A stretch of 64,000 nucleotides of DNA from a virus. Location of the stretch: IMG/VR virus record IMGVR_UViG_3300036820_000010, positions 1 to 64,000 of that record; one strand, given 5' to 3'. The translations under genes and the position numbers were made by a program. The notes beneath the pieces are model-generated. The model worked only from the letters and a program-made list of their open reading frames with translations, did not search any database and had not been told where the DNA came from. Shown in pieces: positions 48,190 to 55,139 of the stretch (position 1 is the stretch's first letter; the number at the start of each line of letters is the position of its first letter).

Positions 48190-48737
48190 TACGCAGAGTC
48201 AATCTTACGGTAGTGGGTGTCGAGACGATACCCAACCGGCTGTTCCTCTGTCCGCCTCCCAAACGGGGACACCCCAACTGAGTGCGAGCAGTGGGGGCAA
48301 CGAATCCTCTTCTTGCGATAGTCCCAAGGGTTCCTGTCCCTCAGGACTGCTCCGTGCAGGATCTCAAGGCTTTCCTCCTCGACATCGAGGCCTGATCCCT
48401 CACACTTGACATGGTTCGGGTGCTCGCGCAGGAACTTCCCCCGAGCAGGATTGTCCTCGTCTATCTCTTCCGACTCGGACTCGTCCTCACCCCCGTCAGA
48501 CTCTGACTCTCCTTCGTCGAGGTCGACTTCAGTCTCATCGTCGACCAGGTCGGAGTCCTCCCCGTCTTCGGTTTCAGGATCTAGGTCGTCGTCACGCTCT
48601 TCTGCCATCGAGTCCTCCTCAGAAGTTTGATCTCCCGGAGGAACTATGGCCGGGGCGGCCGCTATCTCCTCTACTCGCGCCCGTCGCCTTTCTTCTGCCC
48701 TTCTCGCCTTCTCCTCCGGGGACAGTGCTTTTGTCAT
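48189..48737 (-). CDS. Acidic protein with C-terminal zinc-binding region
   Basis: 182 residues, starting MTKALSPEEKARRAEERRRA and dominated by an Asp/Glu/Ser tract (residues ~40-100). RIRCPHCSHSVGVSP near the end is a CxxC pair. May be a DNA mimic or scaffold; function unknown. TAGTG overlap with the helicase. Confidence 0.65.
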   Translation of the reverse strand: MTKALSPEEKARRAEERRRARVEEIAAAPAIVPPGDQTSEEDSMAEERDDDLDPETEDGEDSDLVDDETEVDLDEGESESDGGEDESESEEIDEDNPARGKFLREHPNHVKCEGSGLDVEEESLEILHGAVLRDRNPWDYRKKRIRCPHCSHSVGVSPFGRRTEEQPVGYRLDTHYRKIDSA

Positions 48738-49054
48738 CCTAACAGCTCCTGACTGTTTACTTGACGGGAATCCTCGAGGCGTTTCTGTTCCTCAACTGCG
48801 ATTCGACGCAGGTCCTCGAACACCACCTCAAGTTCAAGTTCTAGGTCCATATACTTGTGGGCGACTGCTTTCGGGGACAACTCCATCACGGACATCCACT
48901 TCTGGATCGTCCCCCGTGACAAGTCGAGTTGGTCTCCTACCTCCTGGTAAGTCAAACCCCGCTCCCAGTACAAACGCCTCAACACCCACTCGATTGGGCC
49001 TCGACGTCTCTCAACCTCCAGCATGGCTTGGGTCTTCGGGTACTCGGGCATCAC
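48734..49054 (-). CDS. HTH protein (terminase-small- or sigma-like)
   Basis: 106 residues; GTG at 49054 or ATG at 49051. GPIEWVLRRLYWERGLTYQEVGDQLDLSRGTIQKWMSVMEL is an HTH recognition domain of the kind in small terminase subunits and sigma-like regulators, followed by a charged helix. As the large terminase is absent from the window, a TerS role cannot be tested here. Confidence 0.7.
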   Translation of the reverse strand: MMPEYPKTQAMLEVERRRGPIEWVLRRLYWERGLTYQEVGDQLDLSRGTIQKWMSVMELSPKAVAHKYMDLELELEVVFEDLRRIAVEEQKRLEDSRQVNSQELLG

Positions 49055-49257
49055 CCGACTTCCCAGCCTAGAGCCTGCTCAGGGGATACTGCTGACTGCA
49101 CTCGAACTCCGGGATACCTAGCATTACGAGACTTTTTGTACTTCCGACGAATCTCATCCCCAACCTCTTTGCCTGAAGTAGCAGTTCGAAAGGGACCGAT
49201 CGGAGGAGACTCATGCCCCTCCTTATCCCAGATCATGGTCAAAACGTAGACGGTCAC
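49051..49257 (-). CDS. Small hypothetical protein
   Basis: 68 residues from GTG 49257, overlapping the VWA-gene stop (GGTGA) with GGAG 11 nt upstream; the frame from 49347 is inside that gene. VYVLTMIWDKEGHESPPIGP, then a basic stretch (RRKYKKSRNARYPGVRVQSA). Function unknown. Confidence 0.6.
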   Translation of the reverse strand: MTVYVLTMIWDKEGHESPPIGPFRTATSGKEVGDEIRRKYKKSRNARYPGVRVQSAVSPEQALGWEVG

Positions 49258-50600
49258 CTCCGAATCATCTCCTTCTGGACGGGCCCGACCACTTGCCCGA
49301 AAGTCGGAGTACGACGCGCACCGTGAATCTCCTCGGTCGTCAACCACAGGGTCGGAATCTTCGGGTCAACTGCTTGAGAAACACTCCACTCCATGTCAGT
49401 GACGATGATGAGCCACTCGTAGTTACCTTCCTTGGCTATCTCGGCGATCGAGGGAGACAGGTCAGTTCCACCACGCCCTTGCCACTCTAGGGGAATCTGC
49501 ATCGGGAAGTCAAAACGACTGAAGGTACGATCAGCACCCACGATCGTCCGCGTATCCGCCTGGCGCATGCGCACCTTGCAGTCAGGAAAGATCTGAAGCG
49601 CCCTCTCGATGAAGGTAATAGCCACCTGGCAGTCAGAAGAGTCCATCGACCCTGACGTGTCCACCAAGACCATACCCTCGCCCAATTCTCTAGCCCGAAG
49701 AGACGGAAGTATCACGTCACTCCGGTAGACACTCCTCCGGTTAGGCCGAGAGTACGAGGTGCGGGTCGGCGCGTACCGAGTCATGAACTGCTTCAAGAGA
49801 GACTCAACATCGATCTTCGCCTCGGTCTCGACCCTCGAAACTTCCTTAACCCAACCCGGAAGGTTCCCGCAGTTCTTCGAGGTCATCACCCCAGTCGCGA
49901 CCCGGTCTTCCCACTCCTCCTTGGCCTGGGCGACGTTCTTCTTCTTCTGCGCGTCAGATCGATTGTCCTCGCCTGACTGAGACGACTCTGAACCCGGAGT
50001 AGTACTTTGGGCCTGACTCGTCTGCCCCTGCCTGTCACCCTCTCCCTCGGCCTTGCCTGAGATCGAAGGGTGCGGCATGACTTCTCCGACCGAGACAGGA
50101 GTACCCTGGCCCTGGCCTTGGCCTTGACCTTGACCTTCCTGGCCTTTCATCTCCTCGGCTATCTTCTGCAAGAGATCCTTCAACTGCTCGTAGTACCACT
50201 CGGCCGAACGACCTGCCTCGACATCCCGGAACCTACCTACCTCGGGTACACAACCCAACCGCATCACGATTCCGGTCGGGTCGCAGTACTCCTTGATGTA
50301 GTAGTTCAGGGCGAGGTCAGCGGCCAGGTTCCACTCCTGGGCCGGGATCTGCCCGAACCTGAAGTGATGACCTAGGAACAGGTGACCCGCCTCATGCAGG
50401 ATGATCTCCTGGACATCTCGAATCGACATCTTGTCGATGAAATCCGAGTTGTAGTACAGGTGAACTCCATCGGTCGCAGCCGTCGTGATCACGAGACTCC
50501 TGATCTCGACAACTTGCAACGCTGAGATCATGGCCGCGAAGTACGGGTGATGGTCGTAGACGTGATCGAAGCCTCTACGGATTTTATCTCGTGCCTTCAT
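49254..50600 (-). CDS. VWA-domain protein with N-terminal HEAGH metallopeptidase motif (DUF2201-like)
   Basis: 448 residues. ILHEAGHLFLGHHFRFGQIP near residues 68-85 is a zinc HExxH motif; NLAADLALNYYIKEYCDP is the following family block. A central Gln/Gly-rich and Ser-rich linker (EGQGQGQGQGQGTPVSV) leads to a VWA domain with MVLVDTSGSMDSSD (MIDAS), GRGGTDLSPSI and IIVTDMEWS. This DUF2201/VWA architecture pairs with MoxR ATPases. Leaderless: ATG six bases after TATAAT at 50612-50607. Confidence 0.9.
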   Translation of the reverse strand: MKARDKIRRGFDHVYDHHPYFAAMISALQVVEIRSLVITTAATDGVHLYYNSDFIDKMSIRDVQEIILHEAGHLFLGHHFRFGQIPAQEWNLAADLALNYYIKEYCDPTGIVMRLGCVPEVGRFRDVEAGRSAEWYYEQLKDLLQKIAEEMKGQEGQGQGQGQGQGTPVSVGEVMPHPSISGKAEGEGDRQGQTSQAQSTTPGSESSQSGEDNRSDAQKKKNVAQAKEEWEDRVATGVMTSKNCGNLPGWVKEVSRVETEAKIDVESLLKQFMTRYAPTRTSYSRPNRRSVYRSDVILPSLRARELGEGMVLVDTSGSMDSSDCQVAITFIERALQIFPDCKVRMRQADTRTIVGADRTFSRFDFPMQIPLEWQGRGGTDLSPSIAEIAKEGNYEWLIIVTDMEWSVSQAVDPKIPTLWLTTEEIHGARRTPTFGQVVGPVQKEMIRR

Positions 50601-50612
50601 GCTTTAATTATA
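50601..50612 (-). promoter_or_regulatory. Leaderless promoter of the VWA/metallopeptidase gene
   Basis: TATAAT (50612-50607), then taaagc, then ATG at 50600. Same geometry as the plus-strand promoters at 4075 and 6758. Confidence 0.7.
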
Positions 50613-50708
50613 GTACATGCAGGAGGGGCCTGCACAGTTTTTCTAACTTAAATTGAGAAGAAGGAGACCCTCCTAGAGAAGGCCCCCCTCCTGAATTCTT
50701 AAGAAAAA

Positions 50709-51269
50709 CTACGGAGCAGTCGTCGTCCAAACTCCAGGCGTCGAGTCGAACCCCGAGTCGGCAGTCCAGTGAACGGTACTGACACTGACTCCGTTGGGCA
50801 GTTCGAAGGCGACTAGACCCTTCAAGGAAGTACCGGGCGTGAGGTTGAAGTCACCCCCATCGAAGTTGGTTCCCTCAGACAGAGACCCGATATACTCCTG
50901 GTAGACCTGACCGTTGCTCCCGATTATCGTAGCGTCGTTGTTGGCATCGTCGTTGACGGTACCCGAGACCCCGGTCAGGGTGAACATAGCACCCACGAAC
51001 CTATCTCCATTGTCAGGAACAGTGAACTCATCCGCTCCCTGGGCAGGATCGATGACCTGGGTGAGCTGCACGGTGTAGACGTTCCCCTGGCTATCGGTCA
51101 CCTGGAAGGTTCCACCGATTTGCTGGGGACCTGCGGGCGGAGTTGGAGTCGACTTGGCCTGAGACCCTGACTTAGGCGGGTTGACAGAAGCCGTCGGACT
51201 CACCGTCCCGCACCCGGCCACGAACAGGGCAGCGACAAAGGCTACCGCAATCACGATTATCTTGGTCAT
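50709..51269 (-). CDS. DUF4352-type lipoprotein
   Basis: 186 residues from ATG with AGGAGG 10 nt upstream. MTKIIVIAVAFVAALFVAGC is a signal peptide with lipobox (L-F-V-A-G-C, Cys20), then a Ser/Pro linker and a beta-sandwich typical of DUF4352 (IGGTFQVTDSQGNVYTVQLT; DRFVGAMFTLTGVSG; LKGLVAFELPNGV). Anchored on the host cell membrane outside; such phage lipoproteins may act in superinfection exclusion or host modification. Confidence 0.82.
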   Translation of the reverse strand: MTKIIVIAVAFVAALFVAGCGTVSPTASVNPPKSGSQAKSTPTPPAGPQQIGGTFQVTDSQGNVYTVQLTQVIDPAQGADEFTVPDNGDRFVGAMFTLTGVSGTVNDDANNDATIIGSNGQVYQEYIGSLSEGTNFDGGDFNLTPGTSLKGLVAFELPNGVSVSTVHWTADSGFDSTPGVWTTTAP

Positions 51270-51341
51270 TCGCTTTCGACCTCCTAGGGTCATTCCGAGG
51301 TTACCTGGGCCAGAACTGTTCAAGAGGGGAAGCGAGGCCCC

Positions 51342-52208
51342 TTAGGCCTCGCTCTTGTCCCACCCACTGATGTCGTCGAGGATAGATCCTGCCTTGGACT
51401 GGAGACGCTCCTTGCCTCCCTCCTCCGACCGAACCTCCTCGGCCGTCATCCCGCCGAGTTCCTTCGAGACCTTCTGGATCAGAGCGGTGATCTTGGGGTC
51501 GTTGGTCAGGTTCAGGGCGGGCGCCTGCTCCAGAAGAGCGTTCAGGGACTCAAGAGTCGTCTTGTGAACCCTCTCCCCCTTCGCGATCTTCGAGACAGCG
51601 TCGACCAGACGGTGGACGATGTCAGACGTCGCCTGCGCGATCTGCTTCTGGGTGTTGGCCACGACCCGGTCGCGAATCTCGTCCTGCACTTCCTGGGACA
51701 CGTGACGTAGACGAAAGTCCTTGGACGGAAGAGGGGTCTCTTCGGTCTCGAAGGCAAAAGCGCTATCCATCTTCTCGACACTCGGGAAGGGAACATCTTC
51801 AGCGACCGAGGGTCCGACCCTCTCAAGGTAGTTCTGGACCAGCTCGTCCCGCTGCGAGATGACCTTCTGCGCCTCGTCCAGATACTCCTGTTCGTACTTG
51901 CGCATCTCCGACATGAACTCTTGGTAAGAAGTAATCGGGAGGATCCGGAAGTCCTCGGACCAGGGGAGAGTCTTCTCCTTGAAGTAAGCCTTGGCCGCAG
52001 TGTAGACCCGGTTCAAGGGCCCGAGAACCGTCCACTGGATTACCTGGACGTACCCCTTGACCGAGGCCTTGTCCGCCTCCAACGACTCCGCCGCCGCCGA
52101 GGTGACCGTCTTGCTCGAGGTCAGGACTCCAAGTTGCGTGATCCTGAGGCGAACCAGGATCGCATCCCGAGACAGATCGAACGAAGAAGGCGAGTTCTGC
52201 ACGTACAT
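51342..52208 (-). CDS. DUF3150-like partner of the MoxR/VWA system
   Basis: 288 residues. Start: ATG 52208 with AAAAGGAG only 2 nt away, or GTG 52202 with 8 nt spacing; the 52286 frame runs through the promoter. SRDAILVRLRITQLGVLTSS, then SVKGYVQVIQWTVLGPLNRV, WSEDFRILPITSYQEFMSEM and YEQEYLDEAQKVISQRDELV fit the DUF3150 pattern seen with phage MoxR-VWA gene pairs; a coiled-coil C-terminal half follows. From the promoter TTGCAG-17-TATAAT at 52271-52243. Its role in the machine is unknown. Confidence 0.75.
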   Translation of the reverse strand: MYVQNSPSSFDLSRDAILVRLRITQLGVLTSSKTVTSAAAESLEADKASVKGYVQVIQWTVLGPLNRVYTAAKAYFKEKTLPWSEDFRILPITSYQEFMSEMRKYEQEYLDEAQKVISQRDELVQNYLERVGPSVAEDVPFPSVEKMDSAFAFETEETPLPSKDFRLRHVSQEVQDEIRDRVVANTQKQIAQATSDIVHRLVDAVSKIAKGERVHKTTLESLNALLEQAPALNLTNDPKITALIQKVSKELGGMTAEEVRSEEGGKERLQSKAGSILDDISGWDKSEA

Positions 52209-52242
52209 GACTCCTTTTCTAGAATTCCGCTTAACATCTATT

Positions 52243-52271
52243 ATTATAAGGCACTCAGGAAGAAACTGCAA
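52243..52271 (-). promoter_or_regulatory. Sigma-70-type promoter of the DUF3150-like gene
   Basis: -35 TTGCAG (52271-52266), 17-bp spacer, -10 TATAAT (52248-52243). The block TGAGTGCC-T-TATAATAATAGAT is nearly identical to that of the MoxR promoter at 56311-56339, apart from one extra base. Confidence 0.8.
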
Positions 52272-52297
52272 GCAAAATCCTGACAAATTTAAGGAGA

Positions 52298-52330
52298 AAA
52301 TAAAGAGACCGGACCCCCTAGGGGCCCGGC
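52298..52330 (-). terminator. Terminator after the PT-rich secreted protein gene
   Basis: On the minus strand, an imperfect GGCCGGGCCCC / GGGGGTCCGGTC stem with a TA loop, followed by TCTCTTTATTTT. It separates the secreted protein gene from the DUF3150-like promoter. Confidence 0.7.
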
Positions 52331-52349
52331 CTCCTTGTGATGGGGGGTC

Positions 52350-52811
52350 CTAGTTAGCCGGGTGTCCAGTATCCGGGAAACCCGGAACCACAGGCGCTGT
52401 CTGCACCTGAGACCCGACAACTGCAGGAGTTCCCCCACCCGAGCCGGTTCCCGTCGTCTGCGTTGACGGGGGAGTCGGCGTCGAGGTCGGAGTTGGAGTA
52501 GAAGTTGGGACAGGCGTCGGAGTCGGAGTAGGCACAGGAGTTGGAGTAGCCGTCGGGGATGGGCAAGGGGTGGGCTTGACGCAGTCGTGGTTGTTCCCAC
52601 CCTGGTCATTTCCACCCTGCAGAATCACCCCATAAGTCTGACCCCCACAGTTCTTACCCCCGTTGCCTCCATTACCTCCCTGGCCACCGTTCCCCTGGTT
52701 GTTATTCCCACCGGAGAAGTTAGCACTCGCCGAGATAGAGAAGACAACTAAACCGACCAGGATTGCGGCCACCCCCAGGATGACCTTGATTGACTTGAGA
52801 CCTCTGATCAC
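52350..52811 (-). CDS. Secreted Pro/Thr-rich protein with FPDTG tail
   Basis: 153 residues from GTG with GGAGG 6 nt upstream. Hydrophobic signal or anchor at 8-30 (SIKVILGVAAILVGLVVFSI), a Gly/Asn-rich segment with two Cys (NNQGNGGQGGNGGNGGKNCG), a PT repeat (TPTPVPTPTPTPVPTSTPTP), then a Gly-rich hinge and VVPGFPDTGHPAN. The FPDTG near the end recalls a sortase motif, but the following membrane span and basic tail are missing. Perhaps a wall-associated or virion-released protein. Confidence 0.7.
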   Translation of the reverse strand: MIRGLKSIKVILGVAAILVGLVVFSISASANFSGGNNNQGNGGQGGNGGNGGKNCGGQTYGVILQGGNDQGGNNHDCVKPTPCPSPTATPTPVPTPTPTPVPTSTPTPTSTPTPPSTQTTGTGSGGGTPAVVGSQVQTAPVVPGFPDTGHPAN

Positions 52812-52885
52812 TGCAACCTCCTCAGGTTTTCTATTCCGTACTGCCCCAGGATGATATCGGATCCACCAACTTAGATTTTAAGGAG

Positions 52886-52917
52886 GGCACCCAAGATTTT
52901 TAGGCCTTGGGCGCCCG
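52886..52917 (-). terminator. Terminator-like hairpin at the end of the ncRNA
   Basis: Minus strand GGGCGCCCAAG, loop GCCTAAAAAT, CTTGGGTGCCC: 11 bp with one G-T pair, followed by CTCCTTAAAATC. Rather weak T-run. It sits just before the secreted protein gene. Confidence 0.55.
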
Positions 52918-53551
52918 GAAGGAAGGGAGTCAACCTTGGTTAGGACCTCGACACCGAGATCTTCGATCAGGCCCGTCTGCCTAGGCACTAAGTGAAAAAC
53001 AGTCAACCCTTAACGCAGAGTGCACTTCCGACTGGGGGTGTATAGTTTCACTCCTAGACCTGCTGCAGCATTTCAGCAGAAAGGCCCGATCGAAGTAGAC
53101 AGTAAGAAGCGGGGAGCGAGATTCCTGAAAGCCAGAAAGTTAAGGAAAGGCAGTGTTTCGGGGTGAGAGTCCCCCCTACTAAGGGCCTTTCCCCGTCCCA
53201 ACTCTACTCAATCTCAGCCGGACGACAGTGACCCCTAACTTCATCACCTGCCCGGGACTCCCCTGAGGCAGCTCGAGCTTACCTCTTGCTGTCTACCTAC
53301 CGGATTGACTTGTCACCTATTTCGGTTGGATAGACAGGCCTACTCATCCTCCCCGGGACACTCAAGTTGTAAACTAAGTCAACCCTAGATACCTGAGTAA
53401 GGGGGGAGTTTCGACACTTTCAGACTATCTACCCAACCCATCCGCAATCGAACTCGCGGACAAGGTGGAGGAAGCGCGGGTCCTATGACCAAAGACCCAA
53501 GCATGGGAACCTACCTTGCCTCCCCCACCTTGTCCGCGTATTCAACTGACA
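52886..53551 (-). ncRNA. Long structured noncoding RNA candidate (about 670 nt)
   Basis: A minus-strand transcription unit without a plausible ORF: strong promoter (TTGCAT-17-TATAAT, 53586-53558) with start near 53551, and a terminator-like hairpin at 52886-52917. Inside are many stems: a perfect 13-bp closing stem 53456-53468/53525-53537 enclosing GGGTC..GACCC and CCCA..TGGG hairpins; CTGTCTA/TAGACAG (53289-53295/53331-53337) with inner ACCG/CGGT; GGAAAGGC/GCCTTTCC (53144-53151/53185-53192) with inner GGGG/CCCC; CTGCTG/CAGCAG (53060-53079). Size and style recall large ornate phage RNAs such as GOLLD or ROOL, but no class was recognised. Confidence 0.75.
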
Positions 53552-53557
53552 ACTATG

Positions 53558-53586
53558 ATTATAGCGCCACCAAGCCTCGAATGCAA
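53558..53586 (-). promoter_or_regulatory. Strong promoter of the ncRNA
   Basis: -35 TTGCAT (53586-53581), 17-bp spacer, -10 TATAAT (53563-53558). It belongs to the same TTGC(A/G)-type family as the promoters at 52243 and 56311. Points away from the gene at 53596 and into the gene-free 0.7 kb. Confidence 0.8.
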
Positions 53587-53595
53587 CCGAAATCC

Positions 53596-53862
53596 TCAAC
53601 TCTTTTCGTGGGCGCCCAAGGCCTTAAGACTACCCTGAGGCAAAGACTCGATATCGATGATCGGACCTGCCTCACCCGCGGCAGAGATATCAGGCACTCC
53701 CTCAGCAATGACCAGAATCTCGTAGTCTAGCCTCATCCTCTGACCCACAGACACCCAAGCCTCACCCCCGCCTATCACCTTGACCAGAACTCGAGAGCCT
53801 TCGATCTTACGGATCTCGACTTCTGCGACCGCATGCAACTCCCCTGAGACCCCAGACCTCAT
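53596..53862 (-). CDS. Small beta-rich protein
   Basis: 88 residues. LHAVAEVEIRKIEGSRVLVK then VIGGGEAWVSVGQRMRLDYE suggests a short beta barrel. Last gene of the MoxR operon. Its start lies at the stop of the previous gene. Function unknown. Confidence 0.65.
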   Translation of the reverse strand: MRSGVSGELHAVAEVEIRKIEGSRVLVKVIGGGEAWVSVGQRMRLDYEILVIAEGVPDISAAGEAGPIIDIESLPQGSLKALGAHEKS

Positions 53863-54143
53863 CAGGACCTCCCGCTGTCAAGACTTGGAATATCAGGATG
53901 TCTTGAGAAGAACTCCTCGGAAGAGATCCTCAACAAGTGGAAGGAGACTACATCCTCGAGAAGGGAATAGTACCTGAGCATCCATTCTTCTTGCCCGACA
54001 GCGATACCTTCCTCAACACCCTCCCGGTACCTCATCTCCTGGACTGTCTCGGGCCTCCTGATGACCAACTCATAATAGACCTCAGGGTCAACCTCAACTA
54101 CCCTGCCTGAGGAAAGATGCACAAAGTCTTTGTCCAGGGTCAT
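53862..54143 (-). CDS. Small protein of the GxxxG-helix family
   Basis: 93 residues from ATG 54143, which overlaps the upstream stop; the frame from 54251 is inside the upstream gene. TVQEMRYREGVEEGIAVGQE then a helical stretch (MLRYYSLLEDVVSFHLLRIS), resembling the proteins at 9567 and 42762. Function unknown. Confidence 0.65.
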   Translation of the reverse strand: MTLDKDFVHLSSGRVVEVDPEVYYELVIRRPETVQEMRYREGVEEGIAVGQEEWMLRYYSLLEDVVSFHLLRISSEEFFSRHPDIPSLDSGRS

Positions 54144-55138
54144 CGCCTCAGTTTGAACACCTGATCCTTGACCAGTAGGGGCTTGTCCTCTGGACCCTTG
54201 ACGAACGGATCGATCCAGATCTGACGATGATCCTGCAGTGATGGGTACCACTGCTGCCTCCAGAATCCGCCTGTCGCACCCCCGACGATCCAGCGATGAT
54301 CCCAGTTGACCCCGATCGGGTCATGGTCAGAATGGGGTCTCTTGGGAACTGCTCGACGCAGAGTGACCACTTGGATTTCCTGGACCTTAGACTTAGTCTT
54401 CCTCTCGATGCCCCTTCTGATCTGACGAGGCAAATGAGCAGTCTCACGGACTGCCACCCTCTGCTGGCACATAGCGAAGAATGCCACCAAGACCAAGTAG
54501 TCTGGCTTAACTGACTCTTTCTGCCCCTCTTCCCTCTCACTCTCCTTTAGGGTCTTCCCGAATTCGAAGGCAGTAAAATGCAGGAGAGACAAACGAGGAA
54601 GTTGACCCAACATATCCGAGTGCCTCTCTAGGACATCCCGAAAGATCCCCTGGTTGACCTCGTCCAACGGGTCTTGCATGTCCGACCAGAACCCGACCAA
54701 GACCCCAAAACGTCCGTCTACCTCAGGGTACTGAACTGACTTCCAAGACATAGCGCAGGTCCTGCAAGTCTTTCCATGGACCTCTTTGAAGGTCAAGTAC
54801 TCTGACAGGATCATCACCCCGTCAGGAGAAGGCAAGTCTGACTCTAAGAGACGCTGGTCGTCCATCGACTCTGCCGCCTTCAAGAGGAGGTTAGACATCT
54901 CGCGAGTAACCAGATAGACAGGAGCGTCCCGAAAGGGACCTAAGACTCCCCCTGCCCAGGACTCGAAGTTGAAGTTAGTACCTATCTTCGTGTTGAGAGA
55001 ATCCAAAAACCCCTGGAAGACCCTGTGACCCAAAGAAGTCTTAGACCAAGAATAGAGATTAGTAACCAACGAAATCCCGTCAGCGGCCGTCCCCCACAAG
55101 GGGGGAGGCCCACTAACCAGAGAAGGCTTCTGACTCAT
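54140..55138 (-). CDS. Conserved mobile-element protein, function unknown
   Basis: 332 residues from ATG 55138, directly after the MoxR stop. A helical N-terminal two-thirds with CRTCAMSW, then HLPRQIRRGIERKTKSKVQE, VTLRRAVPKR and the C-terminal RWIVGGATGGFWRQQWYPSL, QDHRQIWIDPFVKGPEDKPL. The last block (H/F-W-R-x-Q-W-Y...H-R-x-I-W-I-x-P-x-V-K-G-P-E-D) is one I associate with actinobacterial plasmids and phages, supporting the host guess. Function not known. Confidence 0.7.
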   Translation of the reverse strand: MSQKPSLVSGPPPLWGTAADGISLVTNLYSWSKTSLGHRVFQGFLDSLNTKIGTNFNFESWAGGVLGPFRDAPVYLVTREMSNLLLKAAESMDDQRLLESDLPSPDGVMILSEYLTFKEVHGKTCRTCAMSWKSVQYPEVDGRFGVLVGFWSDMQDPLDEVNQGIFRDVLERHSDMLGQLPRLSLLHFTAFEFGKTLKESEREEGQKESVKPDYLVLVAFFAMCQQRVAVRETAHLPRQIRRGIERKTKSKVQEIQVVTLRRAVPKRPHSDHDPIGVNWDHRWIVGGATGGFWRQQWYPSLQDHRQIWIDPFVKGPEDKPLLVKDQVFKLRR

Positions 55139-55139
55139 G

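Noticed and set aside
48734-49054. MMPEYPK start as another IPDY tag
   Set aside because: Only P-[DE]-Y is shared; the hydrophobic residues after Tyr that define the tag are missing.
53444-53470. tRNA-like T-loop (GTTCGAT) near the ncRNA
   Set aside because: The stem geometry does not fit a T-arm with G53-C61, and no acceptor, D-arm or anticodon arm can be built around it.
53485-53730. Plus-strand 81-residue ORF at the ncRNA promoter
   Set aside because: It overlaps the coupled minus gene 53596-53862 and the ncRNA 5' end, lacks a ribosome site, and composition is not protein-like.
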